Part shown: positions 45,397 to 53,952 of the stretch, in pieces
Numbering within the stretch: the stretch's first letter is position 1
How the letters are laid out: each line of letters begins with the position of its first letter
Source: Mesorhizobium sp.
GTDB lineage: Bacteria > Pseudomonadota > Alphaproteobacteria > Rhizobiales > Rhizobiaceae
Length of the DNA stretch: 64,000 nucleotides
Direction: 5' to 3'
Assembly (NCBI GenBank): GCA_004017275.1
Contig: SAKE01000018.1
Coordinates: forward strand, 63,503-127,502
Notes under the pieces: generated by a model
What the model was told of the DNA's origin: nothing
What the model saw: only the letters and a program-made list of their open reading frames with translations
The model's database searches: none
Position numbers and translations under genes: made by a program

Positions 45397-45873
45397 TCAG
45401 CCTCTTCCCGGAATGTGGGTCAGCCCCAGCGCCATGCCCGGCTGCGCAGGGCGTGCAAGAGCGGCATCCGGAACCATGCGGGGCGCTGGCGCGACCTCAT
45501 CGGCAAGCGCTTCCGCCTCCAGCGCATAGCGGATATCGGCCTCGTCAAGCCTGCCGGCCTGAACCACGCCCCATTCGTGCCAGCCGCGCCGGCGAAGTGC
45601 CGCGATGCGCAGGCCCTGCCCTTCCAGCCCGACATAGAGCGAAACCAGCAGCGACAGCAGCGAGCCGGCTAGCCCAAGGCCAAGCTTTTGGCCTGGCATC
45701 GAAAGCAGGCTCATGACGACGAAGGCAAGGGCTGCTTCGATCCACAGCCGGTGCCAGGCGAACCAGAGTGGCGGCACCAGAAAACCCAGCCAGGTGAAGC
45801 CATCGCGAACAAAGGCCGTTGCATCGACCTTCTCGCTGCGGCCGGGCGGTTCCATCACGACATAGATGGCCAT
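45397..45873 (-). CDS. DUF2628 membrane protein
   Basis: 158 residues. Cytosolic N-terminus followed by FVRDGFTWLGFLVPPLWFAW (the DUF2628 signature) and two to three hydrophobic segments to about residue 85, then a soluble tail. Unknown function. It is wedged between hisB (four bases) and hisH (one base), so it belongs to the his transcript. Confidence 0.85.
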   Translation of the reverse strand: MAIYVVMEPPGRSEKVDATAFVRDGFTWLGFLVPPLWFAWHRLWIEAALAFVVMSLLSMPGQKLGLGLAGSLLSLLVSLYVGLEGQGLRIAALRRRGWHEWGVVQAGRLDEADIRYALEAEALADEVAPAPRMVPDAALARPAQPGMALGLTHIPGRG

Positions 45874-45877
45874 AACC

Positions 45878-46477
45878 TTACCCCTTCAACGATCCCTTGG
45901 TGGAGGGAACCGCGTGCGGCTGGCGCGGATCGGGTTCGAGAGCCGCGCGTAGCGCACGCGCCACCGCCTTGAAGCAGGTTTCGGCGATGTGGTGGTTGTT
46001 GGCGCCATAATGGTTGGTGACATGCAGCGTGATGCCGGCATTCTGTGCCAGCGCCTGGAAGAACTCGCGCACCAGTTCGGTGTCGAACGTGCCGATCTTC
46101 GGCGACGAGAAGGAAACGTTCCAGACCAGGAACGGACGGCCGGACACATCGATCGCCGCACGTGTCAGCGTCTCGTCCATGGCAAGGTCGATCGACGCAT
46201 AACGCATGATGCCGCGCCGTTCGCCCAGTGCCTTGGCCAGCGCCTGGCCGAGCGCGATGCCGGTGTCCTCGACGGTGTGGTGGTCATCGATGTGCAGATC
46301 GCCCTTGGCCCTGACCGTCATGTCGATCAGGGAATGGCGCGAGAGCTGGTCCAGCATATGGTCGAAGAAGCCGACGCCCGTCGCGATATCCGACTTGCCG
46401 GAGCCGTCGACATGGACCGACACGGAGATGTCGGTTTCCTTGGTCTTGCGGCTTGCTTCGGCGGAACGGGGCGGCAT
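45878..46477 (-). CDS. hisB: Imidazoleglycerol-phosphate dehydratase
   Basis: 199 residues from ATG 46477. Two pseudo-repeats with Mn ligands in GVGFFDHMLDQLSRHSLIDM, DDHHTVEDTGIALG, MDETLTRAA and NHYGANNHHIAE. Monofunctional, without the HisB phosphatase domain of enterobacteria. First gene of the operon hisB-DUF2628-hisH-DUF1330-hisA-arginase-like-hisF-hisE-coaA; hisG and hisD lie elsewhere. Divergent from hslV. Confidence 0.97.
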   Translation of the reverse strand: MPPRSAEASRKTKETDISVSVHVDGSGKSDIATGVGFFDHMLDQLSRHSLIDMTVRAKGDLHIDDHHTVEDTGIALGQALAKALGERRGIMRYASIDLAMDETLTRAAIDVSGRPFLVWNVSFSSPKIGTFDTELVREFFQALAQNAGITLHVTNHYGANNHHIAETCFKAVARALRAALEPDPRQPHAVPSTKGSLKG

Positions 46478-46689
46478 GACCTTGTCCTTGTCCCAGGGTT
46501 TCGCGCGTTCCAAGCCTGCACCGGCTTGAAAACGAGAGCCTTCTAGCAGCATGATCCGGCGATTGCCAGTTGCCATCCCGGTCGTTATCGACCCGTTTGC
46601 AATCATCAGGCCCATGCATACATATGGCCGATCAAATCACTCGTACCGCGCCAATCGCCTTATGGGATAGCGCTGCTCGGAGCCAGGAA

Positions 46690-47241
46690 ATGTCAAATGA
46701 ACTGACCATGCACGCCACGACCATCGTGACGGTGCGCAAGGGCAACAAGGTGGTGATCGCCGGCGACGGCCAGGTCAGCCTTGGCCAGACCATCATGAAG
46801 GGCAACGCCAAGAAGGTGCGCCGCATCGGCAAGGGCGGCAATGTGATCGCCGGTTTCGCCGGCGCCACCGCCGACGCCTTCACGCTTTTGGAGCGGCTCG
46901 AAGCCAAGCTTGAACAATATCCCGACCAGCTGACGCGCGCCTGCGTCGAGCTCGCCAAGGACTGGCGCACCGACCGCTATCTGCGCCGGCTGGAAGCGAT
47001 GATGCTGGTTGCCGACAAGTCGGTGTCGCTGGCGCTGACCGGCACCGGCGACGTACTCGAACCCGAATTTGGCGTCATGGCCATCGGTTCGGGCGGCAAT
47101 TACGCGCTGGCGGCGGCGCGTGCGCTGATGGACAGCGACAAGGATGCCGAGGAGATCGCCCGCAAGGCGATGCAGATCGCGTCCGACATCTGCGTCTACA
47201 CCAACAACAATTTCGTCATCGAAACGCTCGATGCAGGCTGA
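46690..47241 (+). CDS. hslV: ATP-dependent protease subunit HslV
   Basis: 183 residues from ATG 46690 (GGAG seven bases upstream). Proteasome-beta fold: TTIVTVRKGNKVVIAGDGQ. The catalytic N-terminal Thr is preceded by nine residues (MSNELTMHA), so the start is not simply Met-Thr-Thr as in E. coli and a propeptide must be removed. An in-frame ATG at 46624 would give an even longer leader. Works with HslU, whose gene lies 2.4 kb further on. Confidence 0.95.
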   Translation: MSNELTMHATTIVTVRKGNKVVIAGDGQVSLGQTIMKGNAKKVRRIGKGGNVIAGFAGATADAFTLLERLEAKLEQYPDQLTRACVELAKDWRTDRYLRRLEAMMLVADKSVSLALTGTGDVLEPEFGVMAIGSGGNYALAAARALMDSDKDAEEIARKAMQIASDICVYTNNNFVIETLDAG

Positions 47242-47248
47242 AAAAGCC

Positions 47249-47294
47249 GGCCATGATCCCGAAGGATGGAAACCGGTTTTCGGAAGAGATCATG
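47249..47294. repeat. Dispersed palindrome family E, short copy, spanning the acetyltransferase start
   Basis: CATGATCCCGAAGG at the left and CGGTTTTCGG..GATCATGG at the right. The right arm contains both the GGAAGAG ribosome binding site and the ATG (47292) of the next gene. Confidence 0.7.
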
Positions 47295-47804
47295 GCCAAA
47301 CAAGAAGATAGCTATGATTTTCGACCGGTGACGGAGAAAGACCTGCCGATGATCGCCGGCTGGCTCGCCGAGCCGCATGTTGCCGAGTGGTGGGACCATC
47401 CGGAGACGGAAATCGCCGGGATTCGCGAGCACATCGATAGCATTTCCGTCGAGCCGCTGATCGTCGAGCTCGACGGCAAGCCGATCGCCTATCTGCAGAG
47501 CTACGACCCGCATCTGGAAGACGACCATCCCTATGCCGACCAGCCGTTCGGCACGCTCGGCATCGACCTGTCGATCGGCGTGCCGGAGCTTGTCGGGCGC
47601 GGCCACGGCTCGGCCATCGTACGTCAGTTCGTCGAACAGCTTTTCGAGGAAGGCGTGCCGCGCGTCATCATCGACCCGGATCCGGGCAATGCTCGGGCCA
47701 TCCGCGCCTATGAAAAGGCCGGCTTTGTTGCCTTTGACACCAGAACATCGGAGTACGGGCCAGCCTTGATGATGGCGCGCGACGCGACGCAGGAGCCCAA
47801 TTGA
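47292..47804 (+). CDS. GNAT acetyltransferase, AAC(6')-like
   Basis: 170 residues from ATG 47292. DFRPVTEKDLPMIAGWLAEPHVAEWW, a GNAT acetyl-CoA site around LVGRGHGSAIVRQF, and the DPDPGNARAIRAYEKAGF motif of the aminoglycoside 6'-N-acetyltransferase-like subgroup. The natural substrate is unknown and resistance cannot be concluded. It follows hslV by 50 bases and overlaps the next gene by four. Confidence 0.87.
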   Translation: MAKQEDSYDFRPVTEKDLPMIAGWLAEPHVAEWWDHPETEIAGIREHIDSISVEPLIVELDGKPIAYLQSYDPHLEDDHPYADQPFGTLGIDLSIGVPELVGRGHGSAIVRQFVEQLFEEGVPRVIIDPDPGNARAIRAYEKAGFVAFDTRTSEYGPALMMARDATQEPN

Positions 47805-48961
47805 TCAGCGCCGAAACACTCGACAAGGCAGTCGCGAAAGGTTTGATCTCGCAGACCCTGCGCGATCAGTTGGAGGCCATGGAACGCGCGGTCGCTCTCG
47901 TCCCCGAAGCCAGGCGCGCCGATGACGAGGGCGACGAGGAAAACCTGCGGCTGGTCGGCGGAGGCAACGATCTGTTTGTCACCGTGGGAACCGTTCTGCT
48001 CAGCGCCGGCTTCTTCTTTGTCCTCACCACCTTGCTTCCAGGCCAGGCATTCTGGATTGCTGGCATCCTCGCGGTTTTCGCCTGGGGGCTCGCCGAAATT
48101 GTCACACGTCAGCACCGAATGAAATTATCGTCGTCCGTGCTTGCACTGATTTTCATGGCCGCCATTCTGGTCGCTCTGGCGCTACAAGTGGAGGCCAGCT
48201 TCGGCATACACAAGCCGGAGACTATCTGGCAGCTATTGGCGTTGCGCCAGACGGCGTCCCGGGCCGGATATCTGTTCCTGGGGGGAGGAATAATTGCGGC
48301 GGCGATCTATTTCTGGCGCTTTCGCGTCCCCATCATTGCCGGGGCTATCGCCATCGCCTTCACACTGCTTGCCTTTCTGCAAACGGCGACAATCCTGTAT
48401 GACAGTGTGACAGCGGGCGCGATTGCGCCGCCGCGCCTTGAGGATGTTCCCGAATTGCTCCGCGCGGCACTTTACATGCCGCTGATCTGCGGCCTGATCG
48501 TGTTCGCAACGGGTGTGGCTTTCGACATTTACGATAGGGATCGACGCAAGATCTGGTCCGATTGCGCTTTCTGGCTGCATGTCGTCTCGGCGCCCATGCT
48601 GGTGCATCCGCTCTTTATCATGGCAACCGGCCAGAACGTCGTATTCGGGCATATCGCGCCGGATGCCAATGCAACCATCATGCTGACGATTCTGATCCTT
48701 GGCTTTCTCTATGTCGCGCTTGCCATAGACCGCCGTTCGCTTCTGGTTCCTACACTGGCTTACTTCGGCTCGCTGGGCATCTATTATCTGGTGAATTCCG
48801 CCTCCGATTCGACGGGTATCCCGCCTTTTGCCTTGATCCTGGTCGTCGTTGGCGCGCTGATTATTCTGTTCGGGGCTGGCTGGCAGCGTATCCGGCGGAT
48901 TGTGGTCAAACCCACCTTGCCGGCGGCCGTGATCCGCCGGCTACCGCCGCTGAAGGCGTGA
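47801..48961 (+). CDS. DUF2157-like multi-pass membrane protein
   Basis: 386 residues, TTG start overlapping the preceding stop (TTGA), with AGGAG upstream. Soluble N-terminal helix region (MISAETLDKAVAKGLISQTL) then about eight to ten hydrophobic segments. Function unknown. Codon use is a little less biased than in neighbours. One of three genes that separate hslV from hslU. Confidence 0.75.
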   Translation: MISAETLDKAVAKGLISQTLRDQLEAMERAVALVPEARRADDEGDEENLRLVGGGNDLFVTVGTVLLSAGFFFVLTTLLPGQAFWIAGILAVFAWGLAEIVTRQHRMKLSSSVLALIFMAAILVALALQVEASFGIHKPETIWQLLALRQTASRAGYLFLGGGIIAAAIYFWRFRVPIIAGAIAIAFTLLAFLQTATILYDSVTAGAIAPPRLEDVPELLRAALYMPLICGLIVFATGVAFDIYDRDRRKIWSDCAFWLHVVSAPMLVHPLFIMATGQNVVFGHIAPDANATIMLTILILGFLYVALAIDRRSLLVPTLAYFGSLGIYYLVNSASDSTGIPPFALILVVVGALIILFGAGWQRIRRIVVKPTLPAAVIRRLPPLKA

Positions 48962-49008
48962 CAGGGCTTTGTGTCGAGACGGCGACGTGGACGAGGGGGA
49001 ATGACGTG

Positions 49009-49608
49009 ATGACAACACCGGTCAAGGCCAACAGCTATTCGGCCTATGAAGACAGCTGGCGGATGGGGCTTCTGCTCGTCCTCGCCCTGGTCATCTTCCA
49101 GGCCGGGGCGCTTTACGGCATGGGACGAACGCCGATCTGCACCTGCGGCTACGTCAAGCTCTGGCATGGTGTCGTGCAGAGTTCGGAGAATTCCCAGCAT
49201 ATCTCGGACTGGTATACGTTCTCGCACCTCATCCACGGCTTCCTGTTTTACGCCCTGGCAAGGTTCCTGTTCCCGCGCTCGCCGATCGGATTGAGGCTGG
49301 CCTTCGCGGTTCTGATCGAAGGCGGTTGGGAACTGCTCGAAAACAGCCCGTTCATCATCGACCGTTACCGCGCCGGCACCATCTCGCTCGACTATTACGG
49401 CGACAGCATCATCAATTCGGTGTCGGACACCCTGGCCATGGTACTGGGATTTGTGATGGCGCGAAGGCTACCTATATGGGTGATCGTCAGCCTCGCCATC
49501 ATCTTCGAACTCGGTACCGGCTATCTCATCCGGGACAATCTGACACTCAACGTGATCATGCTGCTGCATCCGTTCGAGGCCATCAAGCAGTGGCAAAGTG
49601 GAATTTAG
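49009..49608 (+). CDS. UPF0314 / DUF2585 membrane protein
   Basis: 199 residues. About five membrane segments with the family sequence MGRTPICTCGYVKLWHG, SSENSQHISDWYTFSHLIHG and LIEGGWELLENSPFIIDRYR. The DUF2585 family is mainly alphaproteobacterial and of unknown role. AGGGGGA upstream of the start; a GTG three bases earlier is possible. Its end overlaps a potential GTG start of hslU but not the preferred ATG. Confidence 0.88.
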   Translation: MTTPVKANSYSAYEDSWRMGLLLVLALVIFQAGALYGMGRTPICTCGYVKLWHGVVQSSENSQHISDWYTFSHLIHGFLFYALARFLFPRSPIGLRLAFAVLIEGGWELLENSPFIIDRYRAGTISLDYYGDSIINSVSDTLAMVLGFVMARRLPIWVIVSLAIIFELGTGYLIRDNLTLNVIMLLHPFEAIKQWQSGI

Positions 49609-49612
49609 TGAT

Positions 49613-50926
49613 ATGAGCACATTTTCTCCCCGCGAAATCGTTTCGGAACTCGACCGCTTCATCATCGGCCAGAAGGATGCCAAGCGCGCCGTGGCCATCG
49701 CCTTGCGCAACCGCTGGCGCCGCCAGCAGTTGGAAGGCCAGATGCGCGAAGAGGTGATGCCGAAGAACATCCTGATGATCGGGCCGACCGGCGTCGGCAA
49801 GACCGAGATTTCGCGCCGCCTGGCGCGTCTGGCCGGTGCGCCTTTCGTCAAGGTCGAGGCAACCAAGTTCACCGAAGTCGGCTATGTCGGCCGCGATGTC
49901 GAGCAGATCATCCGCGACCTGGTCGAGATCGCCATCGGCCTGGTGCGCGAGAAGATGCGCGAGGACGTCAAGGCGCGCGCTCATGTCAACGCCGAGGAAC
50001 GCGTTCTGGAAGCGCTGGTCGGCAAGACGGCGAGCCCAGCCACCCGCGATAGTTTTCGCAAGAAGCTGCGCGACGGCGAACTCGACGACAAGGAGATCGA
50101 GGTCGAGGTTGCCGACACCGGCACTGGCGGCATGCCAGGTTTCGAGATCCCCGGCATGCCGGGCGCCAATATCGGCGTGCTCAACATCAACGACATGCTG
50201 TCGAAGGCGATGGGTGGCAAGAAGACCAAGTCGCGCAAGACGACGGTGAAGGAGTCCTACGACCTGCTGGTCAATGACGAGTCCGACAAGCTGCTCGACC
50301 AGGACGAAGTGGTGCGGCGGGCACTCGATGCGACGGAGAATGACGGCATCGTCTTCCTCGACGAGATCGACAAGATCGCGTCGCGTGAGGGCGGCATGGG
50401 CGCCGGCGTTTCCCGCGAAGGCGTGCAGCGCGACTTGCTGCCGCTGATCGAGGGCACGACAGTGGCGACCAAATACGGGCCGTTGAAGACCGACCACATC
50501 CTGTTCATCGCCTCGGGCGCCTTCCACGTTTCGAAGCCGTCAGACCTGTTGCCGGAACTGCAGGGCCGCCTGCCGATCCGCGTCGAGCTGCGGGCGCTGG
50601 AGAAGGACGATTTCGTCCGCATCCTGACCGAAACCGAGGCCAGCCTGATCAAGCAATATATCGCCTTGATGAAGACCGAGGGCGTCGACCTGACCTTCAC
50701 CGACGACGCCATCGATTCGCTGGCCGGCATCGCCGTCGACCTCAACGCCAGCGTCGAGAACATCGGCGCAAGGCGGCTGCAGACGGTGATGGAGCGGGTG
50801 CTGGACGAAATCTCCTATGACGCGCCCGACCGCAACGGCACGGCGGTTACCATCGACGCCGCCTATGTGGAAAAGCATGTCGGCGACCTGTCGAGAAACA
50901 CAGATTTGTCGCGATTTATCCTTTAA
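49613..50926 (+). CDS. hslU: ATP-dependent protease ATPase subunit HslU
   Basis: 437 residues from ATG 49613 (MSTFSPREIVSELDRF); a GTG at 49598 would add five. AAA+ motor: Walker A GPTGVGKTEISRRL, GYVGRDVEQIIRDL pore loop, Walker B FLDEIDKIAS, sensor/arginine region and C-terminal LSRFIL that docks into HslV. Unfolds substrates for HslV. Confidence 0.97.
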   Translation: MSTFSPREIVSELDRFIIGQKDAKRAVAIALRNRWRRQQLEGQMREEVMPKNILMIGPTGVGKTEISRRLARLAGAPFVKVEATKFTEVGYVGRDVEQIIRDLVEIAIGLVREKMREDVKARAHVNAEERVLEALVGKTASPATRDSFRKKLRDGELDDKEIEVEVADTGTGGMPGFEIPGMPGANIGVLNINDMLSKAMGGKKTKSRKTTVKESYDLLVNDESDKLLDQDEVVRRALDATENDGIVFLDEIDKIASREGGMGAGVSREGVQRDLLPLIEGTTVATKYGPLKTDHILFIASGAFHVSKPSDLLPELQGRLPIRVELRALEKDDFVRILTETEASLIKQYIALMKTEGVDLTFTDDAIDSLAGIAVDLNASVENIGARRLQTVMERVLDEISYDAPDRNGTAVTIDAAYVEKHVGDLSRNTDLSRFIL

Positions 50927-50930
50927 ACGA

Positions 50931-50954
50931 CGGCGCCGGAACGTTCCGGCGCCG
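50931..50954 (+). terminator. Perfect 24-base palindrome just after hslU
   Basis: CGGCGCCGGAAC and its exact reverse complement, with no spacer, four bases past the stop. There is no T run, so it may be a processing/stability hairpin or a factor-dependent terminator rather than a classical one. Confidence 0.55.
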
Positions 50955-50989
50955 GTCCAGGCAACAATTTCCGGCAAACAAAATCATGT

Positions 50990-51015
50990 GTGGCCAGATG
51001 GTACCATCTGGCCAC
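50990..51015. repeat. Perfect 26-base palindrome
   Basis: GTGGCCAGATGGT and its exact reverse complement. It lies 35 bases after the first palindrome in the hslU-DUF1402 spacer; could be a second terminator stem or a protein-binding site. Confidence 0.7.
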
Positions 51016-51103
51016 CTTTCGTAGCGCTGGGCGAAGGGGTGCTCTCGACTCGACCAAGAGCTTTACCTAGTTTGCGCGGCAATTCTCGATCTCTTGGTTT
51101 GAC

Positions 51104-51147
51104 GCAATTCCGGACGGAAAACCGTTTCACACTTTTCCTGGAATTGC
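51104..51147. repeat. Dispersed palindrome family A, copy 4
   Basis: GCAATTCCGGACGGAAAACC at the left and TTTTCCTGGAATTGC at the right; almost identical to copy 3. It ends 14 bases before the DUF1402 gene start. Confidence 0.8.
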
Positions 51148-51161
51148 TTGGGCGGCGGTGC

Positions 51162-52121
51162 ATGAAAAAACTGATCCTGATCATTCTCGGCTTGACGCTG
51201 GCGGCGACGCTGTTCGCGGCCGAGGCGGCGACATTGGTGCCGGCGGGAAACCGCAATGCCGTGCAGCCCGACATTCCCGGCGCCTCGAGCCGGCGTACGC
51301 AGGCGACCAACACCACCTTCCAGGCGAAGTACCGCAAGGTCTACGCCCTGCTGCAGAACGACGCCGATCTACGCAGCAAGATCAAGAAGGCAGCCGCCAC
51401 CTACGGTATCGATCCCCTGCACATCGTCGGCGCCATCGTCGGCGAACACACCTACAATGTCGACGCCTATGACCGGTTGCAGACCTACTACGTCAAGGCG
51501 ATCTCCTACCTCTCCAGCAAGCTCTCCTTCGCCTATGACGGCGAGGACATCACCGATTTCGTGCAGCGGCCGGAATTTAAGAAATGCGCCGCAATGTCCG
51601 ACAGCTATGATCTGTGGGAATGCCGCGAGCAGGTGTGGAACCATTCGTTTCGCGGCAAGAGCGTCGGCGGGACAAGCTTTCCCGACGATCGTTTCGGCGC
51701 CACTTTCTTCCAACCCTATTACGCCGGACAGACATTTGGCCTGGGCCAGCTCAATCCGCTGACCGCCTTGCAGATGAGCGATCTCGTGCACAAGATTTCC
51801 GGCCTGCCGAAGCTCGACGTCGGCGATCCCAATGCGGTCTACAAGACCATCATGGATCCGGATCTGACGCTGCCTTACGTCGCGGCGACGATCCGGAAAT
51901 CGATCGACGCCTATAAGAGCATTGCCGGCTTCGACATTTCGGGAAATCCGGGACTGACCGCCACGCTCTACAATGTCGGCAATCCTGAGCAGCGCGCCAC
52001 TGCGCTGAAGGCGGAGAACGACAGGCGCCGAGCCGCCGGCGAGCCCGAAAAGCTGCCCGAGGAGAATTATTACGGCTGGCTGGTGAACGACAAATTGGCA
52101 GAGCTGAAGGCGCTGTTTTAG
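51162..52121 (+). CDS. DUF1402 family exported protein
   Basis: 319 residues from ATG 51162, with a cleavable signal peptide (MKKLILIILGLTLAATLFAAEA). The segment IVGAIVGEHTYNVDAYDRLQ has a Glu in a lysozyme/transglycosylase-like context, and FGLGQLNPLTAL resembles the SLT 'GxxQ' motif, so it may act on peptidoglycan in the periplasm; this is inference, the family is uncharacterised. Confidence 0.8.
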   Translation: MKKLILIILGLTLAATLFAAEAATLVPAGNRNAVQPDIPGASSRRTQATNTTFQAKYRKVYALLQNDADLRSKIKKAAATYGIDPLHIVGAIVGEHTYNVDAYDRLQTYYVKAISYLSSKLSFAYDGEDITDFVQRPEFKKCAAMSDSYDLWECREQVWNHSFRGKSVGGTSFPDDRFGATFFQPYYAGQTFGLGQLNPLTALQMSDLVHKISGLPKLDVGDPNAVYKTIMDPDLTLPYVAATIRKSIDAYKSIAGFDISGNPGLTATLYNVGNPEQRATALKAENDRRRAAGEPEKLPEENYYGWLVNDKLAELKALF

Positions 52122-52162
52122 GGCTGGGTTCAGGCACTCGGGCAGCGAGCTCACGAGCGTTT

Positions 52163-52342
52163 GCGCCGCCCCTCATTGCCCTGCCGGGCATTTCTCCCCG
52201 TCTAGAGACGGGGAGAAAGTAGCTGACCGCAACCCGGCGCCCTTTTTGCAATGCTGGTGATTGGCGAAACCGGCGATGATAGCGCCCTTCTCGCCGTCAC
52301 TATACGGGGAGAAGATGCCGGCAGGCAGATGAGGGGCGGCGC
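52163..52342. repeat. Family C inverted repeat pair
   Basis: GCGCCGCCCCTCAT (52163-52176) and ATGAGGGGCGGCGC (52329-52342) are perfect inverted arms; each is followed inward by CTGCCGGCAT-like and CTCCCCGT..ACGGGGAG motifs. It fills the gap between the DUF1402 and oxidoreductase genes. No gene seen. Confidence 0.75.
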
Positions 52343-52367
52343 CAACTTCGACAATAGGCGCGATGAG

Positions 52368-53606
52368 TCAGGCCGCCAGCAACGACTTCAGCTTGACGTC
52401 CTGCGATCCCAGCGCTTCCGGCGCCGGCTTCGCGCGCTTGCCGATCAGCATTTCGGCCAGCCTGATGTCGCGGGCGACAGCGTTGCCGGGGCCGATGCCG
52501 CTGGCCGCCACCAGCCTGCCGTCCTCGGCCAAATGGAAGAGGATGAAGGCACTCTCGCCGAGATCGCAGCGCACAGTGCTGCGGCCTTCGTCGGACAGCC
52601 CGGCGATCTGCAGGGACAGGCCGTATTGATCCGACCAGAACCATGGTACCGCGGCATGCGCCTCGACGGCGCCCAGCATGTTCCTCGCAGCCAGCGCGCC
52701 CTGCTCCTGGGCGTTGCGCCAGGCTTCCAGCCGCACACGGCGGCCGCCATAGACGGCAAGTGGAAACGAGCAGCAATCGCCGGCGGCAAAGATGTCGGGA
52801 TCGCTGGTGCGCAATTCGGCGTCGACTGCGATGCCATTGTCGATCGCCAGGCCGGCTTCGGCCGCAAGCCCGGTCACCGGCACGGCGCCGATGCCGATGA
52901 TGGCGAGGTCGGCTGATATCTCCTGTCCGCCGGCAAGCGCGATGCGCACTTCGTTACCATCGTCGGCGATGGCAGCGATGCCGTCCCCGCACAGGATCTT
53001 CACACCCGCGGCGACATGCGCATCATGGATGATTTCTGCGATCTCGGCCGGCACGCCGCGCATCAAGATGCGCGGCTGCGCCTCGATGACGGTGACCACG
53101 GCGCCGAGCTTGCGCGCCGCGGCAGCGAGCTCCAGACCGATGAAGCCGCCGCCGATCACGGCGATGCGGTTGCCGGCGCTGAGATGGGCGCGAATGGCGA
53201 GTGCATCGGCGAAGGTCCTGAGATAGACGCAGCGCGAACCCAATCCCGGCATCGGCAGCTTGCGCGGCGTCGAACCGGTTGCCAGCAGGAGCTTGTCGTA
53301 GGGCAGGACCGAACCGTCCGACAGACGCACCGCATGCGCCGCGCGATCGATCGCCACGGCCTGGACGGAATGGATATGCCGGATCGATTTCTCGGCCAGA
53401 ATTGCATCGCTGGCGATCGCCTTGATTTCAGGCGCTTCGCTGGCCATCGCCTCCTTCGACAAAGGCGGGCGCTCATAGGGCAGATGCGGCTCGTCGCCGA
53501 CCAGCGTCACCGGTCCCTGATAACCGAGGTCGCGCAGCGCCAATGCCGCCCGCCCGCCGCATTCGCCGGCGCCGATGATGACCATTCCCCGCGCCATACC
53601 GGTCAT
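52368..53606 (-). CDS. FAD-dependent ferredoxin reductase, MocF-like
   Basis: 412 residues. Two Rossmann sites: VIIGAGECGGRAALALRDLG (FAD) and IAVIGGGFIGLELAAAARKLG (NADH), then DPDIFAAGDCCSF and a reductase C-terminal domain. It matches rubredoxin/ferredoxin reductases of three-component oxygenases. Its start overlaps the Rieske ferredoxin gene by four bases, and with the downstream-numbered desaturase it forms reductase-ferredoxin-oxygenase. Confidence 0.9.
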   Translation of the reverse strand: MTGMARGMVIIGAGECGGRAALALRDLGYQGPVTLVGDEPHLPYERPPLSKEAMASEAPEIKAIASDAILAEKSIRHIHSVQAVAIDRAAHAVRLSDGSVLPYDKLLLATGSTPRKLPMPGLGSRCVYLRTFADALAIRAHLSAGNRIAVIGGGFIGLELAAAARKLGAVVTVIEAQPRILMRGVPAEIAEIIHDAHVAAGVKILCGDGIAAIADDGNEVRIALAGGQEISADLAIIGIGAVPVTGLAAEAGLAIDNGIAVDAELRTSDPDIFAAGDCCSFPLAVYGGRRVRLEAWRNAQEQGALAARNMLGAVEAHAAVPWFWSDQYGLSLQIAGLSDEGRSTVRCDLGESAFILFHLAEDGRLVAASGIGPGNAVARDIRLAEMLIGKRAKPAPEALGSQDVKLKSLLAA

Positions 53607-53917
53607 CCGATCTTGATCAGGACTTTGCCGGCATCGACCTTGACCGGATAGGTTTTCAGGTTGACGCAGACCGGCGCGCCGCGGGCGTCACCCGTCTTAT
53701 AGTTGAAGCGGCCATTGTGCTTGGGGCATTCGATGATGTCGTCCATCACCAGCCCGTCGGCCAGATGCACCTTTTCATGCGTGCAAAGACCATCAGTGGC
53801 GAAGAACTCGTCGTCGGGGCTGCGATAGATGGCGAAGGTCCGACCACCATGATCGAAGCGCATCACATCCTCCTCGTCGATGTCACCAGTAGCGCAGGCC
53901 TCGACCCAGTCGCTCAT
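53603..53917 (-). CDS. Rieske 2Fe-2S ferredoxin, MocE-like
   Basis: 104 residues. Rieske cluster ligands C-x-H in GLCTHEKVHLADG and C-x2-H in IIECPKHNGRFNYKTG. Small soluble ferredoxin that passes electrons from the reductase to the terminal oxygenase; resembles MocE of Sinorhizobium rhizopine catabolism. Gap of 35 bases after the desaturase gene. Confidence 0.92.
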   Translation of the reverse strand: MSDWVEACATGDIDEEDVMRFDHGGRTFAIYRSPDDEFFATDGLCTHEKVHLADGLVMDDIIECPKHNGRFNYKTGDARGAPVCVNLKTYPVKVDAGKVLIKIG

Positions 53918-53952
53918 TCAAGTCCTCCCTTGAAGATCGGATAGAAGCACGA

